From CAZRHR01 sp964599915 (GTDB lineage Bacteria; Bacteroidota; Bacteroidia; CAIKAF01), in contig CAZRHR010000002.1 of NCBI GenBank assembly GCA_964599915.1, forward strand, positions 14,201-78,200: a stretch of 64,000 bases of DNA, written 5' to 3'. The notes below the pieces were generated by a model. That model was not told where the DNA came from. It did no database searches and saw nothing but the letters and a program-made list of their open reading frames with translations. Shown piece by piece: positions 33,136 to 43,684 of the stretch; the first letter of the stretch is position 1, and each line of letters begins with the position of its first letter. Both the position numbers and the translations under genes were made by a program.

Positions 33136-35238
33136 GTGAATACGCGTCAACATATTCTTAACAAAGCACGTGGTTTTTACTACGTGCTTATGTTGTTGGC
33201 AGTGGTCATTGTCTCGAAAATCATTTATATCCAATGGATAGAAGGTGATCAATTACGGGCAAAAGCCAAAGAGGTCACTTTTGTGATGAAAAGAATTGAG
33301 GCTGCGCGTGGCAATATTCTTGCGGCAGATCAGTCCTACCTGGCGGTATCAGTTCCTGTCTATGAATTGCACATGGACACCCGCGCCTCCGGCATTACGG
33401 ATGAAGTGTTTACCCGAGACATTGATTCACTTGCGGCCGGTTTGGCCAAAGTGCTCCCCGGTCGTGGAACGAAAGAGTGGAAAAGGAAACTCACTCGAGG
33501 CCGCCGAGATGGTCAACGCTACATGTTCCTAGGTAAAAACATTACTTTTTCAGACGCCCAATATTTGAAAACACTACCCATTTTCAGAATGGGTCAGAAC
33601 AAAGGAGGCATCATTCTTTCCGAATACAACCGCCGGGAAAAACCATTGGGCGATTTGGCAGCAAGAACCATTGGCCGGCCGGATGGCAACAGCCCCGGAT
33701 ATGGCTTAGAGGCCCATTACAATTTAGAATTACGAGGCAAGGAAGGACTTCGCCTGATGGAAAAACTAGCCGGAGATGTTTGGCGTCCCGCAGCTTCCGA
33801 AAACACCATGGACCCGGAAGATGGCGTGGACATTATAACCACCATCGATCCTCAGATCCAAGAGGTGGCACACGAAGAACTTGCACGCCAACTTATGCTG
33901 AACCAGGCGGATCATGGTTGCGTAATCGTTATGGAAACCAATACGGGCTATATCCGTGCCATGGCCAATTTGAAAAGAGGCGCAGACGGGGTTTGCCGGG
34001 AAGAAATTAATTATGCAGTAAGCGAAAGCACAGAGCCAGGGTCTACCGTAAAAATCATGACCCTCATGGCATTGTTGGAAGACGGCTACATCCGCCTAGA
34101 AGACAGCATCCAAACCGGAAACGGAGAACTCAAAATTTACAACCATACCCTCACCGATTCAAGAATTGGCGGACATGGGCGCATTTCTGTTCAACATGCA
34201 TTGGAAGTCTCCTCCAACGTGGCCATGGCCAAACTGGTATTGCAACATTACCGTTCAAATCCGGACCAATTTGTCCAACATTATAAAAGACTGGGATTAG
34301 ATCTTCCAAGCGGAATAGACTTGGCAAATGAGCCACGTCCATTGATTAAATCCTCCTCAGATAGCACTTGGTCCGGTCTTACCTTACCCATGATGTCCAT
34401 TGGCTATGAGATGCGGATGACGCCCTTGCAAATACTTACCGTGTACAACGCCATTGCCAATAATGGCCGAATGATGCGTCCGCGGCTTGTCACAGAATGG
34501 CGCAGAAGAGGACAGGTAATCCAGCGATTCCCGCCCCAAGTGACGCAAGAGAAAATCTGTAGTGAAACCACCCTTACCGCTTTACGAACGGCCCTGAGAG
34601 GCGTGGTGGAAAATGGCACCGCTACCAATTTGAAAGGACACGAGATTCTTATTGCCGGAAAAACTGGCACAGCTAGGGTCTCCAAAGGAGCCGCAGGTTA
34701 CGGGGAAAAAGGAAACATAGAGTATCGCGCCTCATTTTGTGGCTTCTTCCCGGCAGACCAACCTAGGTATTCCTGTATGGTGGTGGTCACCAATCCTGCC
34801 ACGCATGGTTTCTATGGAAATGTAGTAGCCGGTCCTGTATTCAGAGCGGTAGCGGATCTAGTCTATTCCTCCTCTTTTGATTTAAACAGGCACCATTACG
34901 GCGACTTGCGCACCGGATTGGCCCAACGCAAGCCTGTAGTACGCCCCACCGCTACGGCCGATCTGCTAGAGGTGTCCAGACATCTTCAATTGCCACTACC
35001 GGCTTTGCCCAAAGCCTCCTTTGTTCAGCCAGAATTTCGGTCCGAAAAAGTGAAGCCACTGCGCACTGAAGAAAACCAAATGCCCAACCTCATGGGCATG
35101 GGCGCAAGAGATGCGATTTACTTACTTACCACCCTTGGCATTCATGTAGAAACCGAAGGACGAGGATGGGTGGTGGCACAGTTTCCTCCCGCCGGAACGC
35201 AACGTCCTGTGCTTGCAAAACTTACGCTGAAGCCATGA
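33136..35238 (+). CDS. ftsI: Division transpeptidase FtsI (PBP3) with PASTA domain
   Basis: 700 residues with a GTG start. One membrane anchor (about 15-32) precedes the PBP dimerisation domain and the transpeptidase domain. Active-site motifs: STVK near 302 (catalytic Ser), SSN near 358 and KTGT near 508. A single C-terminal PASTA-like domain (about 645-700, MPNLMGMGARDAIYLLTTLG) may bind peptidoglycan. It cross-links septal peptidoglycan with FtsW. Ends by ATGA overlap with murE. Confidence 0.95.
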   Translation: MNTRQHILNKARGFYYVLMLLAVVIVSKIIYIQWIEGDQLRAKAKEVTFVMKRIEAARGNILAADQSYLAVSVPVYELHMDTRASGITDEVFTRDIDSLAAGLAKVLPGRGTKEWKRKLTRGRRDGQRYMFLGKNITFSDAQYLKTLPIFRMGQNKGGIILSEYNRREKPLGDLAARTIGRPDGNSPGYGLEAHYNLELRGKEGLRLMEKLAGDVWRPAASENTMDPEDGVDIITTIDPQIQEVAHEELARQLMLNQADHGCVIVMETNTGYIRAMANLKRGADGVCREEINYAVSESTEPGSTVKIMTLMALLEDGYIRLEDSIQTGNGELKIYNHTLTDSRIGGHGRISVQHALEVSSNVAMAKLVLQHYRSNPDQFVQHYKRLGLDLPSGIDLANEPRPLIKSSSDSTWSGLTLPMMSIGYEMRMTPLQILTVYNAIANNGRMMRPRLVTEWRRRGQVIQRFPPQVTQEKICSETTLTALRTALRGVVENGTATNLKGHEILIAGKTGTARVSKGAAGYGEKGNIEYRASFCGFFPADQPRYSCMVVVTNPATHGFYGNVVAGPVFRAVADLVYSSSFDLNRHHYGDLRTGLAQRKPVVRPTATADLLEVSRHLQLPLPALPKASFVQPEFRSEKVKPLRTEENQMPNLMGMGARDAIYLLTTLGIHVETEGRGWVVAQFPPAGTQRPVLAKLTLKP

Positions 35239-36707
35239 AGTTACTAAGAGATATCATCTACAAGGCAGGTATTGCCGCCGTCCAGGGTTCTACCCAGGTG
35301 GCTGTATCGCATGTGACTTCAGATTCCCGTGAAGTAAAGAAATTCGGGCTTTTTGTTGCCGTTAAAGGCACCCAAACCGACGGACATACCCACATCGACA
35401 AAGCCATTGCCGCAGGAGCAGTAGCGGTGATTTGCGAAATTTTACCCGAAACCATACTTCCTGAGGTCACGTATGTACAGGTTCAAAACAGTGGGTTGGC
35501 TTTAGGCATCGTTGCCGCAAACTTTTATGACCACCCTTCGCATCGCATAAAACTTGTAGGCGTCACCGGCACCAATGGAAAAACCACCATTGCTACCACT
35601 TTATATGCGCTTTTCACCCAGTTAGGCTACAAAACCGGGCTTTTGTCCACCGTAGAAAACCGCATCGGTCAGGAAGTTATGGCGGCCACACATACTACGC
35701 CAAATGCAGTTCAGCTGCAGGCGCTTTTACACGAGATGGTAAGTCAGAAGGTGGCCTATTGTTTTATGGAAGTAAGTTCCCATGCCCTTCACCAGCATCG
35801 CGTGGCCGGAACAAAGTTTAGGGGCGCTATATTTTCTAACCTCACCCACGACCACCTAGATTATCACGGAACCTTCACGGAGTACATGAAGGCGAAAAAG
35901 ATGCTGTTCGATGGTTTAGGAGAAGATGCTTTTGCCTTAGTAAATGCCGATGACCGACAAGCTGCCTTTATGCTACAAAACTGCAAAGGCATAAAGAAGA
36001 CGTATGGTCTGAAGACATTGGCTGATTTCAAAGGAAAAATCACGGAAAATGACATGGGTGGTTTGCTCATGGACATGGACGGAACCGAAGTATCCACGCA
36101 TTTTTCCGGAGCATTCAACGGGTCTAATTTACTCGCCGTATATGGCGCGGCCTGCCTATTAGGCCAAGAGAGAATGCATGTGCTGACCACCTTGAGCACA
36201 TTGCATCCGGTGCGGGGTCGGTTTCAAAAAATCCATCTTGGAAAAGGACCGGTGGGCATCATAGACTACGCCCATACCCCGGATGCGTTGGAAAATGTCC
36301 TCAAAACCCTGCGAGAAGTCCTTGTAACGGGTCAGCGACTTTTTACGCTGGTGGGTTGCGGTGGCAACCGAGATACGGCCAAACGTCCCATCATGGCTAA
36401 AACAGCAGCCCAGTGGAGCGACCAAGTCATCCTTACCTCAGACAATCCAAGGTTTGAAGAACCCGTAGCCATCTTAAAGGATATGGAAAAAGGTTTACTA
36501 CCTGAGCATTTTCAAAAAACCTTGACCATCCAAGACCGCGCAGAAGCCATCCGAACCGCCGTGCGCTTGGCCAGCCCGAAAGATGTAATCCTGATTGCAG
36601 GAAAAGGCCATGAGACTTACCAAGAAATCCAAGGCGTTAAGCATCCTTTTGATGATGCCGAACATTTTACAGCATCCATTAAACTACAATATCCAAACCT
36701 CTCATAA
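35235..36707 (+). CDS. murE: UDP-MurNAc-tripeptide ligase
   Basis: 490 residues from the ATG at 35235 that overlaps the ftsI stop. MurE adds the third peptide residue to UDP-MurNAc-dipeptide with ATP. P-loop [13 protein letters not shown] is near residue 110; [12 protein letters not shown] and the C-terminal [14 protein letters not shown] follow. The DNPR motif ([10 protein letters not shown]) is present, which in characterised enzymes marks meso-diaminopimelate as the added residue. Confidence 0.95.
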   Translation: MKLLRDIIYKAGIAAVQGSTQVAVSHVTSDSREVKKFGLFVAVKGTQTDGHTHIDKAIAAGAVAVICEILPETILPEVTYVQVQNSGLALGIVAANFYDHPSHRIKLVGVTGTNGKTTIATTLYALFTQLGYKTGLLSTVENRIGQEVMAATHTTPNAVQLQALLHEMVSQKVAYCFMEVSSHALHQHRVAGTKFRGAIFSNLTHDHLDYHGTFTEYMKAKKMLFDGLGEDAFALVNADDRQAAFMLQNCKGIKKTYGLKTLADFKGKITENDMGGLLMDMDGTEVSTHFSGAFNGSNLLAVYGAACLLGQERMHVLTTLSTLHPVRGRFQKIHLGKGPVGIIDYAHTPDALENVLKTLREVLVTGQRLFTLVGCGGNRDTAKRPIMAKTAAQWSDQVILTSDNPRFEEPVAILKDMEKGLLPEHFQKTLTIQDRAEAIRTAVRLASPKDVILIAGKGHETYQEIQGVKHPFDDAEHFTASIKLQYPNLS

Positions 36708-36709
36708 AG

Positions 36710-37918
36710 ATGTTGTACGAGTTATTTAAAATATTAGCTGCCTATGATGTGCCTGGAGCCGGGGTTTTTGCCTTTATCTCCTTCCGCGCAGCCATGGCCA
36801 TGATTGTATCGCTTTTGATTTCAGCCGTATTGGGTAAAAAAATCATTGGCGTATTGCGTCGTCAGCAGGTCGGAGAAACCATTCGGGACCTCGGACTGGA
36901 AGGCCAAATGAGCAAACAAGGCACGCCGACCATGGGAGGTTTAATTATTCTGGCCGCCATTCTTTTACCCACCTTACTGTTTGCCAAACTCAATAACATT
37001 TATGTGATTCTAATGGTGGTATCTACCATTGGTCTAGGGCTCATCGGATTCTTGGATGATTACATCAAGGTTTTTCGCAAAAACAAAAAAGGGCTTGCCG
37101 GACGGTTCAAAGTGATCGGGCAAATTGGCATCGGGCTTTTCGTAGGAATCACACTTTACTTCCATCCGGATGTTAGGGTGCGCACCTTTCAACCCATGAC
37201 GGTAGAAGGACAAACACAAGTAAGTTTTACAGACCAGAAAACCTTGGAAACCACTTTGCCTTTCGTGAAAAGCCATGAATTCGACTATGCAGAGCTTTTA
37301 AACTGGATGGGACAGGATGCCATGCAATATGGCTGGTTAATTTTTATTCCGGTGGTCATTTTTATCGTAACGGCCGTGTCCAACGGTGCCAACATGACCG
37401 ACGGGCTGGACGGACTGGCCACAGGAACGTCCGCTATCATTGGCATGGTCCTAGGAATTTTTGCTTATGTAAGTGGTAATGTGAGGTTTGCGGACTATTT
37501 AAACATTATGTACATCCCCGACTCGGGAGAACTGGTGGTGTTTTCTGCCGCATTTGTAGGTGCGTGTACCGGGTTTTTATGGTACAATGCCTATCCAGCA
37601 CAGGTGTTTATGGGCGACACAGGCTCGCTTGCATTGGGAGGTATTATTGCCGTTTTAGCCGTGGCCATTCGCAAAGAACTCATGATTCCCATTTTATGCG
37701 GAATTTTTCTGGTAGAGAATCTTTCTGTAATCCTCCAGGTAAGCTATTTCAAATACACGAAAAAACGATTTGGCGAAGGGCGCAGGATTTTTCTTATGTC
37801 GCCACTTCATCACCATTATCAGAAAAAAGGCATCCATGAGGCTAAGATTGTGGCCCGCTTCTGGATTGTTGGACTTAGCTTGGGCCTACTCACCATCATA
37901 ACCCTGAAACTGCGATGA
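36710..37918 (+). CDS. mraY: Phospho-MurNAc-pentapeptide transferase
   Basis: 402 residues, about ten membrane helices. MraY moves phospho-MurNAc-pentapeptide to undecaprenyl phosphate, giving lipid I. Motifs: GTPTMGG, the catalytic [17 protein letters not shown], and [11 protein letters not shown]. It is longer than the E. coli enzyme because of a periplasmic insert at about 155-210 ([17 protein letters not shown]), as in other Bacteroidota. Confidence 0.96.
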   Translation: MLYELFKILAAYDVPGAGVFAFISFRAAMAMIVSLLISAVLGKKIIGVLRRQQVGETIRDLGLEGQMSKQGTPTMGGLIILAAILLPTLLFAKLNNIYVILMVVSTIGLGLIGFLDDYIKVFRKNKKGLAGRFKVIGQIGIGLFVGITLYFHPDVRVRTFQPMTVEGQTQVSFTDQKTLETTLPFVKSHEFDYAELLNWMGQDAMQYGWLIFIPVVIFIVTAVSNGANMTDGLDGLATGTSAIIGMVLGIFAYVSGNVRFADYLNIMYIPDSGELVVFSAAFVGACTGFLWYNAYPAQVFMGDTGSLALGGIIAVLAVAIRKELMIPILCGIFLVENLSVILQVSYFKYTKKRFGEGRRIFLMSPLHHHYQKKGIHEAKIVARFWIVGLSLGLLTIITLKLR

Positions 37919-39264
37919 ATTACGACGTTATCGTATTGGGAGGGGGAGAAAGTGGTGTAGGCGCAGCGTTGTTGGCACATAAACATGGGCTGAGCGTGTT
38001 CTTGTCCGAAGCCAAAGCCTTACAACCAGCGTATCAAAAAATGCTGGACGAGCATGGAATACCGTATGAGGTAGCGGCAGCGCAAATGGCCATCCTGCCA
38101 AAGGCGGATGTATGTGTAAAATCACCGGGCATTCCGCCTAAAGCTAGCGTGGTCCAAAAAATCAAAGCCGCCGGCATTCCTATCCTGTCCGAAATTGCCT
38201 TTGCAGGACGCTTTACCAAAGCCAAAATCACTGGCATTACGGGTACTAATGGCAAAACCACCACCACCCTGCTCACTTATCATGTGTATAAAAAAGCAGG
38301 GTTGGATGTACGATGTGCAGGAAATGTAGGTCGGGGATTTGCCATGGATTTGTTCATGCACGACCACGATCCCGCACATTATGTGTTGGAACTTTCAAGC
38401 TTTCAACTGGAAGGGCTGGACACCTTTAGAATTCATACGGGCATCCTGACCAACCTTACACCAGATCATTTAGATCGATACGAATATACGGCCGACCTCT
38501 ACTACGAGGCCAAATTCAACATGTTGCGAAGCCAAACTGAAGAAGACGTTTTCATCTGGTGTGCAGACGACGAAGAATCGGCCAGAATGATGAAAAACAG
38601 GACGTTTCGCTCCCGTGCCTTGGCTTTTGGCACAGGCCCACGTCCACATTTAGCGGCTTGGACCACAGATAACGCTTTATACCTACCCATAGATACAGAT
38701 CAAACACCCTACGAAATAATGATCACAGAATTAGCCATAAAAGGAAAGCACAATGTATACAACTCTTTGGCTGCCGCATTGGCTGCTAGGGTTCAGGACA
38801 TTGCCAAAGAAGACATTCGCGAAGCATTTGCTGATTTTCAAAACATTGAACACCGCCTTGAGTTTGTCAACAAAATCAAGGGTATTGACTATATCAATGA
38901 TTCTAAAGCAACCAACGTAAACGCGGTATGGTATGCCTTGGAATGTACCGAAGGGCCCATCATTTGGATTGCGGGAGGTGTAGATAAAGGCAACGATTAC
39001 AGCAGTTTAGTTCCCTTGGTAAAAGACAAAGTAAAAACCTTGATTTGCTTGGGAACCCACAATGGTCCATTGTTAGATGCCTTCAAAGATGTGGTCCCCA
39101 CCATCATGGAAACCCAAAGCATGGAAGAGGCAGTGAAAGCCTCGTATTACATGGGTAAAAATGGAGACAAAGTGTTGCTATCCCCAGCATGTGCCAGCTT
39201 TGATTTATTCAAAAACTACGAGGATCGCGGTAGACAATTCAAATACTGGGTAAACGAACTCTAA
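37915..39264 (+). CDS. murD: UDP-MurNAc-L-alanine:D-glutamate ligase
   Basis: 449 residues. MurD adds D-glutamate to UDP-MurNAc-L-Ala with ATP in the cytoplasm. An N-terminal Rossmann-like start [17 protein letters not shown]-loop [24 protein letters not shown] and NIEHRLEFV with INDSKATN are the expected signatures. The start overlaps the mraY stop by four bases. Confidence 0.96.
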   Translation: MNYDVIVLGGGESGVGAALLAHKHGLSVFLSEAKALQPAYQKMLDEHGIPYEVAAAQMAILPKADVCVKSPGIPPKASVVQKIKAAGIPILSEIAFAGRFTKAKITGITGTNGKTTTTLLTYHVYKKAGLDVRCAGNVGRGFAMDLFMHDHDPAHYVLELSSFQLEGLDTFRIHTGILTNLTPDHLDRYEYTADLYYEAKFNMLRSQTEEDVFIWCADDEESARMMKNRTFRSRALAFGTGPRPHLAAWTTDNALYLPIDTDQTPYEIMITELAIKGKHNVYNSLAAALAARVQDIAKEDIREAFADFQNIEHRLEFVNKIKGIDYINDSKATNVNAVWYALECTEGPIIWIAGGVDKGNDYSSLVPLVKDKVKTLICLGTHNGPLLDAFKDVVPTIMETQSMEEAVKASYYMGKNGDKVLLSPACASFDLFKNYEDRGRQFKYWVNEL

Positions 39265-39276
39265 GGAAAAAGAAAC

Positions 39277-40431
39277 GTGAAACGCCTTCTGACATACATG
39301 CAAGGGGACCGACCCATCTGGATCGTGGTGATTCTATTTGCCATTTTATCCACGGTGTCGGTTTATTCTGCAGCAGGTAGTCTTGCGTTTCGACATCGGG
39401 GCGGAAATGCCGAGTATTACTTGCTCAATCGTTTCCTGATGGTGCTGTTGGGATTGGCCTGTATGTTTGTGGCGCACCGAACACCCTATACGTGGTTTTC
39501 CAACATTTCCGTTTTTGGGATGGTCGTCACCATTCCCCTCCTGGTCATTACCTTGGTCATGGGCGCCAATGTAAATGAAGCCGCCAGATGGCTTCCTATC
39601 CCTGGATTGTCTCAGACTTTTCAAACCTCTGATGTAGCTAAACTATTTCTTCTTCTGTATATCGCAAGGGTATTGGCCAAAAGACAAAAAGTAATCAAAG
39701 ACTTTAAACAGGGGTTTTTGCCAGTGGCCATCCCTACGGTATTGGTGTGCGCCCTCATTTTACCCGCCAATTTTTCTACTTCAGCACTTTTGTTCCTTAC
39801 AGCCACCTTACTCATGTTCGTGGGTGGGATTTCATTGAAACATTTGGGCAAATTATATGGAACGGCGATTGCCGGCTTTGCCCTGCTTGTGGGGATATCC
39901 TTCGCAGCTCCAAACATTTTGCCAAGATTAGAAACGTGGAAAAACAGAATTGAAAACTTCTACGAAGAAAAACCGGAGGACACCTACCAAGTCGAACAAG
40001 CCAAAATGAGCATTGCACAAGGTCGATTTCAAGGGGCTGGCCCAGGAAACAACATTTCAAAGTATCGTTTACCCCAGTCCTATTCTGACTTTATCTATGC
40101 TTTTATGATTGGAGAGCTGGGTATCGTCATTGGTGGACTATCTGTACTTCTGGGCTTTTTAATCATCATGTACCGTGTAGTTCGGATTGCCACCAAAACG
40201 GATAAAGCGTTTGCCACCTTTGCCGCCCTAGGCTTGGGCATGAGCTTGGTCATTCAAGCCTTCATCAATATGTGCGTGGCTGTAAATCTGATACCTGTCA
40301 CGGGACAGCCACTTCCCTTCATTTCTATGGGAGGCACCTCAACCCTATTTTCCGGACTTCAAATTGGCATTATTTTATCCATTAGCAGAAGCATTCAAAG
40401 CCAGGCAGAGGAGGGGCCCGAAGATGAATAA
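39277..40431 (+). CDS. ftsW: Septal peptidoglycan glycosyltransferase FtsW
   Basis: 384 residues with a GTG start and about ten membrane helices. FtsW (SEDS family) polymerises lipid II at the septum together with FtsI. AARWLPIPGLSQTFQTSDVAKL corresponds to the family's R-W-I..G-x-x-x-Q-P-S-E loop, here with Thr-Ser-Asp in place of the common Pro-Ser-Glu. The final loop INMCVAVNLIPVTGQPLPFISMGGTS is intact. Confidence 0.94.
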   Translation: MKRLLTYMQGDRPIWIVVILFAILSTVSVYSAAGSLAFRHRGGNAEYYLLNRFLMVLLGLACMFVAHRTPYTWFSNISVFGMVVTIPLLVITLVMGANVNEAARWLPIPGLSQTFQTSDVAKLFLLLYIARVLAKRQKVIKDFKQGFLPVAIPTVLVCALILPANFSTSALLFLTATLLMFVGGISLKHLGKLYGTAIAGFALLVGISFAAPNILPRLETWKNRIENFYEEKPEDTYQVEQAKMSIAQGRFQGAGPGNNISKYRLPQSYSDFIYAFMIGELGIVIGGLSVLLGFLIIMYRVVRIATKTDKAFATFAALGLGMSLVIQAFINMCVAVNLIPVTGQPLPFISMGGTSTLFSGLQIGIILSISRSIQSQAEEGPEDE

Positions 40432-41533
40432 GCCCGTAATTATTATGAGTGGTGGAGGCACCGGTGGCCATATTTTCCCGGCATTGGCCATTGCCCAAGC
40501 TTTGGAAAAAATCCATCCCAACCTCAGCATTCAATTTATTGGAGCTGCGGGCCGTATGGAAATGGAAAAAGTTCCTGCAGCCGGCTATCCGATCCTGGGT
40601 GTACCCATGGCCGGATTCCAGCGTGGCGCCTTCTGGCGAAACCTTAGCCTGCCATGGCGTGTCCTGCGTTCTTGGTGGATGTGCCTTCGCACCATCCGGT
40701 CACTAAAACCTCTGGCTGTGGTAGGAACAGGAGGATATGCCAGCGCCGCCGTAGGTATGGCGGCCATTACCACCGGCACACCCCTTTTCATTCAGGAACA
40801 AAATGCCTTTGCAGGTATCACGAACCGCTTCCTTGGAAAAAGAGCGAAGCGTGTTTTCGTGGCACATCCCCACATGGAGCAATTTTTCCCGAAACAAAAC
40901 CTCATGTTGGCGGGTAACCCCATTAGAGAAGCGCTTGAAAATATAAGCCTTGAACCGGCAGAAGCCAAAGCAAAACTCGGATTTAACCCGGAACAACCTC
41001 TTGTCTTTATTGTAGGAGGCAGCCTAGGGGCATTAGCCATAAATAAAGCCATGATGTCCTGCGCAGCTATCTGGGCGAACCATGGAATACAAGTAATGTG
41101 GCAAACCGGGGCCAGTTTTGCACCTCAGGCGCAAAAAGCCTTTTCAGGAAACGGCAACCCCATGGTTAAGCACCAACCTTTCATACAGGACATGGGAACG
41201 GCTTATGCAGCAGCAGATATAGTCATTTCACGTGCGGGCGCCATGGCGCTGGCAGAAATCGCCATGGTGGGTAAACCTTCCATTTTGGTTCCGCTACCCA
41301 CCGCAGCAGAAGACCATCAAACCCATAATGCACAAACTTTTGTGGCCGCTGGTGCCGCCGTTTTATTGAAAAACCAAGAAGTCGAAGAGCGACTCGACCA
41401 CTTGGTTCGCGACCTTATCACACAACCTGATGCATTAAAAGCCATGGGAACAAAGGCACGTGAACTTGCCACACCGGGGGCAGCGCATCAGATTGCGAAA
41501 GACATACTTCATCAAATTCAAAGCCATGCATAA
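40424..41533 (+). CDS. murG: UDP-GlcNAc transferase MurG
   Basis: 369 residues from the ATG at 40424, which overlaps the ftsW stop by eight bases; the longer open frame is inside ftsW. MurG adds GlcNAc to lipid I, making lipid II at the inner membrane face. GGGTGGHIFPALAIA, GTGGYASAA and the C-terminal SRAGAMALAEIAMVGKPSIL with PLPTAAEDHQ are the family motifs. Confidence 0.96.
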   Translation: MNKPVIIMSGGGTGGHIFPALAIAQALEKIHPNLSIQFIGAAGRMEMEKVPAAGYPILGVPMAGFQRGAFWRNLSLPWRVLRSWWMCLRTIRSLKPLAVVGTGGYASAAVGMAAITTGTPLFIQEQNAFAGITNRFLGKRAKRVFVAHPHMEQFFPKQNLMLAGNPIREALENISLEPAEAKAKLGFNPEQPLVFIVGGSLGALAINKAMMSCAAIWANHGIQVMWQTGASFAPQAQKAFSGNGNPMVKHQPFIQDMGTAYAAADIVISRAGAMALAEIAMVGKPSILVPLPTAAEDHQTHNAQTFVAAGAAVLLKNQEVEERLDHLVRDLITQPDALKAMGTKARELATPGAAHQIAKDILHQIQSHA

Positions 41534-42881
41534 CTACTATTTTTTAGGCATCGGCGGAATTGGCATGAGCGCTTTGGCGCGCTACCTACACAGGGAAGGA
41601 CACCTCGTATCCGGATACGACAAAACCCCTACTCCACTTACGGAACAACTTCAGAAAGAGGGAATTTCAATCTATTTTGATGAAGCAGCGGCGGCCATTC
41701 CTGAGGCGTTTACCCATCCTGAAAAAACTTTGGTTATTCGCACCCCAGCTGTGCCGATGGAGCATAAAGGATATTGTTGGTTCAGAGACAAAGGCTTCAC
41801 CATCTTAAAAAGGGCCGCATTGCTTGGCAGCATTGTCAATGACCTTCGTCCATTATGCGTGGCCGGCACCCATGGAAAAACCACCACCTCTTCTTTACTC
41901 GCTTGGTTACTTCATGCATCAGACGTACCTATGGCGGCCTTTCTGGGTGGCATTCCGGCCAACTTCAAAACGAATTATATGGCTGATGAAGATCCGGAAT
42001 TTGCTGTGGTAGAAGCGGATGAATTTGATCGGTCCTTCATGCATTTGCGGCCGTACATGGCCATTCTCACGGCTGTAGATCCAGATCATTTGGACATTTA
42101 TGGCACAGGGGAGGAACTACAACGCACCTATCAGGAGTTTGCCCAATTGGTGCATCCAAACGGCATGTTGGTCATGCGTCATGGTTTACCCATTACTCCC
42201 GTGGGCAAGGTGGTCACGTATGGTATTGAAAAAGGAGATGTTCAGGCCAGAGAGGTCCAACCCAGAGAAGGAGGTTTTGCTTTTCAGCTTTGGAATCATC
42301 ATGAGCACTTAGGCGAATGGTTTATACCGCTACCGGGTGCGCATAATGTAGAAAACGCCTTGGCAGCCATAACAGTGGCCAGGGCTTGTGGCGCCTCCTT
42401 AGAAGCCCTAAAAATGGCTTTAAAAGGATTTACAGGCGTGGCGCGAAGAATGGAAAAAGTGGCTGCCAAGAAGGATTTGGTGTATTATGATGATTATGCA
42501 CATCACCCAGCAGAGCTCACCGCGGCCATCACGGCCTTGAGAACTTTATATCCGGATCGCACGCTTACAGGGATTTTTCAGCCCCATTTATTTTCCAGAA
42601 CCCAAGATTTTGCAGAAGGGTTTGCGGCCAGCCTTTCGCTTTTGGATCATGTGGTCCTTATGAACATTTATCCCGCCCGGGAAAAACCGATTCCCGGCGT
42701 TACAAGTGCCATGTTATTGGAAAAAATTAAAGGTCCCAAAACCAAAATACTAGCAGATACTCAAACCATTCTTGAGGATATGTTACCAAAGACCACCGGG
42801 GTTCTTGTCACTTTAGGCGCAGGAGACATTGACCGGCTGGTTCCAGCGATTCGTTCATGGATTCAACATCAACAGGCATGA
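41526..42881 (+). CDS. murC: UDP-MurNAc:L-alanine ligase
   Basis: 451 residues from the ATG at 41526, overlapping murG by eight bases. MurC adds L-alanine to UDP-MurNAc. Motifs: FLGIGGIGMSALARYL at the start, P-loop VAGTHGKTTTSSL, EADEFDRSFMHL and YDDYAHHPAEL. The fused D-Ala ligase seen in some groups is absent. Confidence 0.96.
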   Translation: MHNYYFLGIGGIGMSALARYLHREGHLVSGYDKTPTPLTEQLQKEGISIYFDEAAAAIPEAFTHPEKTLVIRTPAVPMEHKGYCWFRDKGFTILKRAALLGSIVNDLRPLCVAGTHGKTTTSSLLAWLLHASDVPMAAFLGGIPANFKTNYMADEDPEFAVVEADEFDRSFMHLRPYMAILTAVDPDHLDIYGTGEELQRTYQEFAQLVHPNGMLVMRHGLPITPVGKVVTYGIEKGDVQAREVQPREGGFAFQLWNHHEHLGEWFIPLPGAHNVENALAAITVARACGASLEALKMALKGFTGVARRMEKVAAKKDLVYYDDYAHHPAELTAAITALRTLYPDRTLTGIFQPHLFSRTQDFAEGFAASLSLLDHVVLMNIYPAREKPIPGVTSAMLLEKIKGPKTKILADTQTILEDMLPKTTGVLVTLGAGDIDRLVPAIRSWIQHQQA

Positions 42882-43684
42882 AGCGGAGGCACCTACATAT
42901 CCTAAAACGCGTACTGGGCCTTGTGCTCATGGTGGGGTTATTTGCCTTTGGTACCCAAGGAGCCATTTATACGGATTGCAGCGCCCCATTGGTAATCATT
43001 GACCATGAAGAAGATCGAATGTTTGTTGATTATGCAGACGTGGTAGAGATGGTGCAACAGGTTTGCCATAACGCGGGTCCAGTTCCCACTGACCAGGCCT
43101 CTTTGTCTGCCATAGAACAGCGGTTGCACCGACATCCTGCGGTGCGACAAGCAGAAGTGTGGTTTGGGGTAAATGGCACCTTACATATTCGTATTCAACA
43201 AAGGCAACCCATAGCCTTGGTAGAAAATCAAATGGGCGAAAGGTGCTATTTGGACACCGAAGGCTATACTTTTCCAGCCGATGTAGGCGAGCCGGCCCGC
43301 GTTTGTTATGTGAATGGATTTATATCCTGCCAACCTTCCGGCGATCACATCTCGCATAACTCAACCTTGCAAGCCATACATGCCGTCACCACAGAAATGC
43401 ACAACCGGCCATTTTGGAAAGCTTGGATCGAACAAATATGGTTGGAGCCGGATACCCAAATGGTATTTATTCCTAAGATGGGAAAGCATGAAATCCTCTT
43501 TGGACCAGCTAAAGAAATCGCCAGAAAACTGAACAAACTAGATATTTTTTACACCCGCGCACTCAGCGCCACGGGGTGGGACCAATACACGGTCATTGAT
43601 GCCCGCTACAAAGGGCAAATCATTGCCAAAGGCCCCGCACCCGCGCCAATACCTGTTACACTTCCTGATACCCTTGCGTTATGA
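42878..43684 (+). CDS. ftsQ: Cell division protein FtsQ
   Basis: 268 residues from the ATG at 42878 overlapping the murC stop. A short basic cytoplasmic tail, one membrane helix (about 8-27), then a periplasmic part with POTRA-like region (LSAIEQRLHRHPAVRQAEVW) and beta domain (IQQRQPIALVENQMGERCYL, DTEGYTFPAD). FtsQ links FtsL/FtsB to the divisome. Sequence similarity is low across phyla, but order and layout fit. Confidence 0.88.
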   Translation: MKRRHLHILKRVLGLVLMVGLFAFGTQGAIYTDCSAPLVIIDHEEDRMFVDYADVVEMVQQVCHNAGPVPTDQASLSAIEQRLHRHPAVRQAEVWFGVNGTLHIRIQQRQPIALVENQMGERCYLDTEGYTFPADVGEPARVCYVNGFISCQPSGDHISHNSTLQAIHAVTTEMHNRPFWKAWIEQIWLEPDTQMVFIPKMGKHEILFGPAKEIARKLNKLDIFYTRALSATGWDQYTVIDARYKGQIIAKGPAPAPIPVTLPDTLAL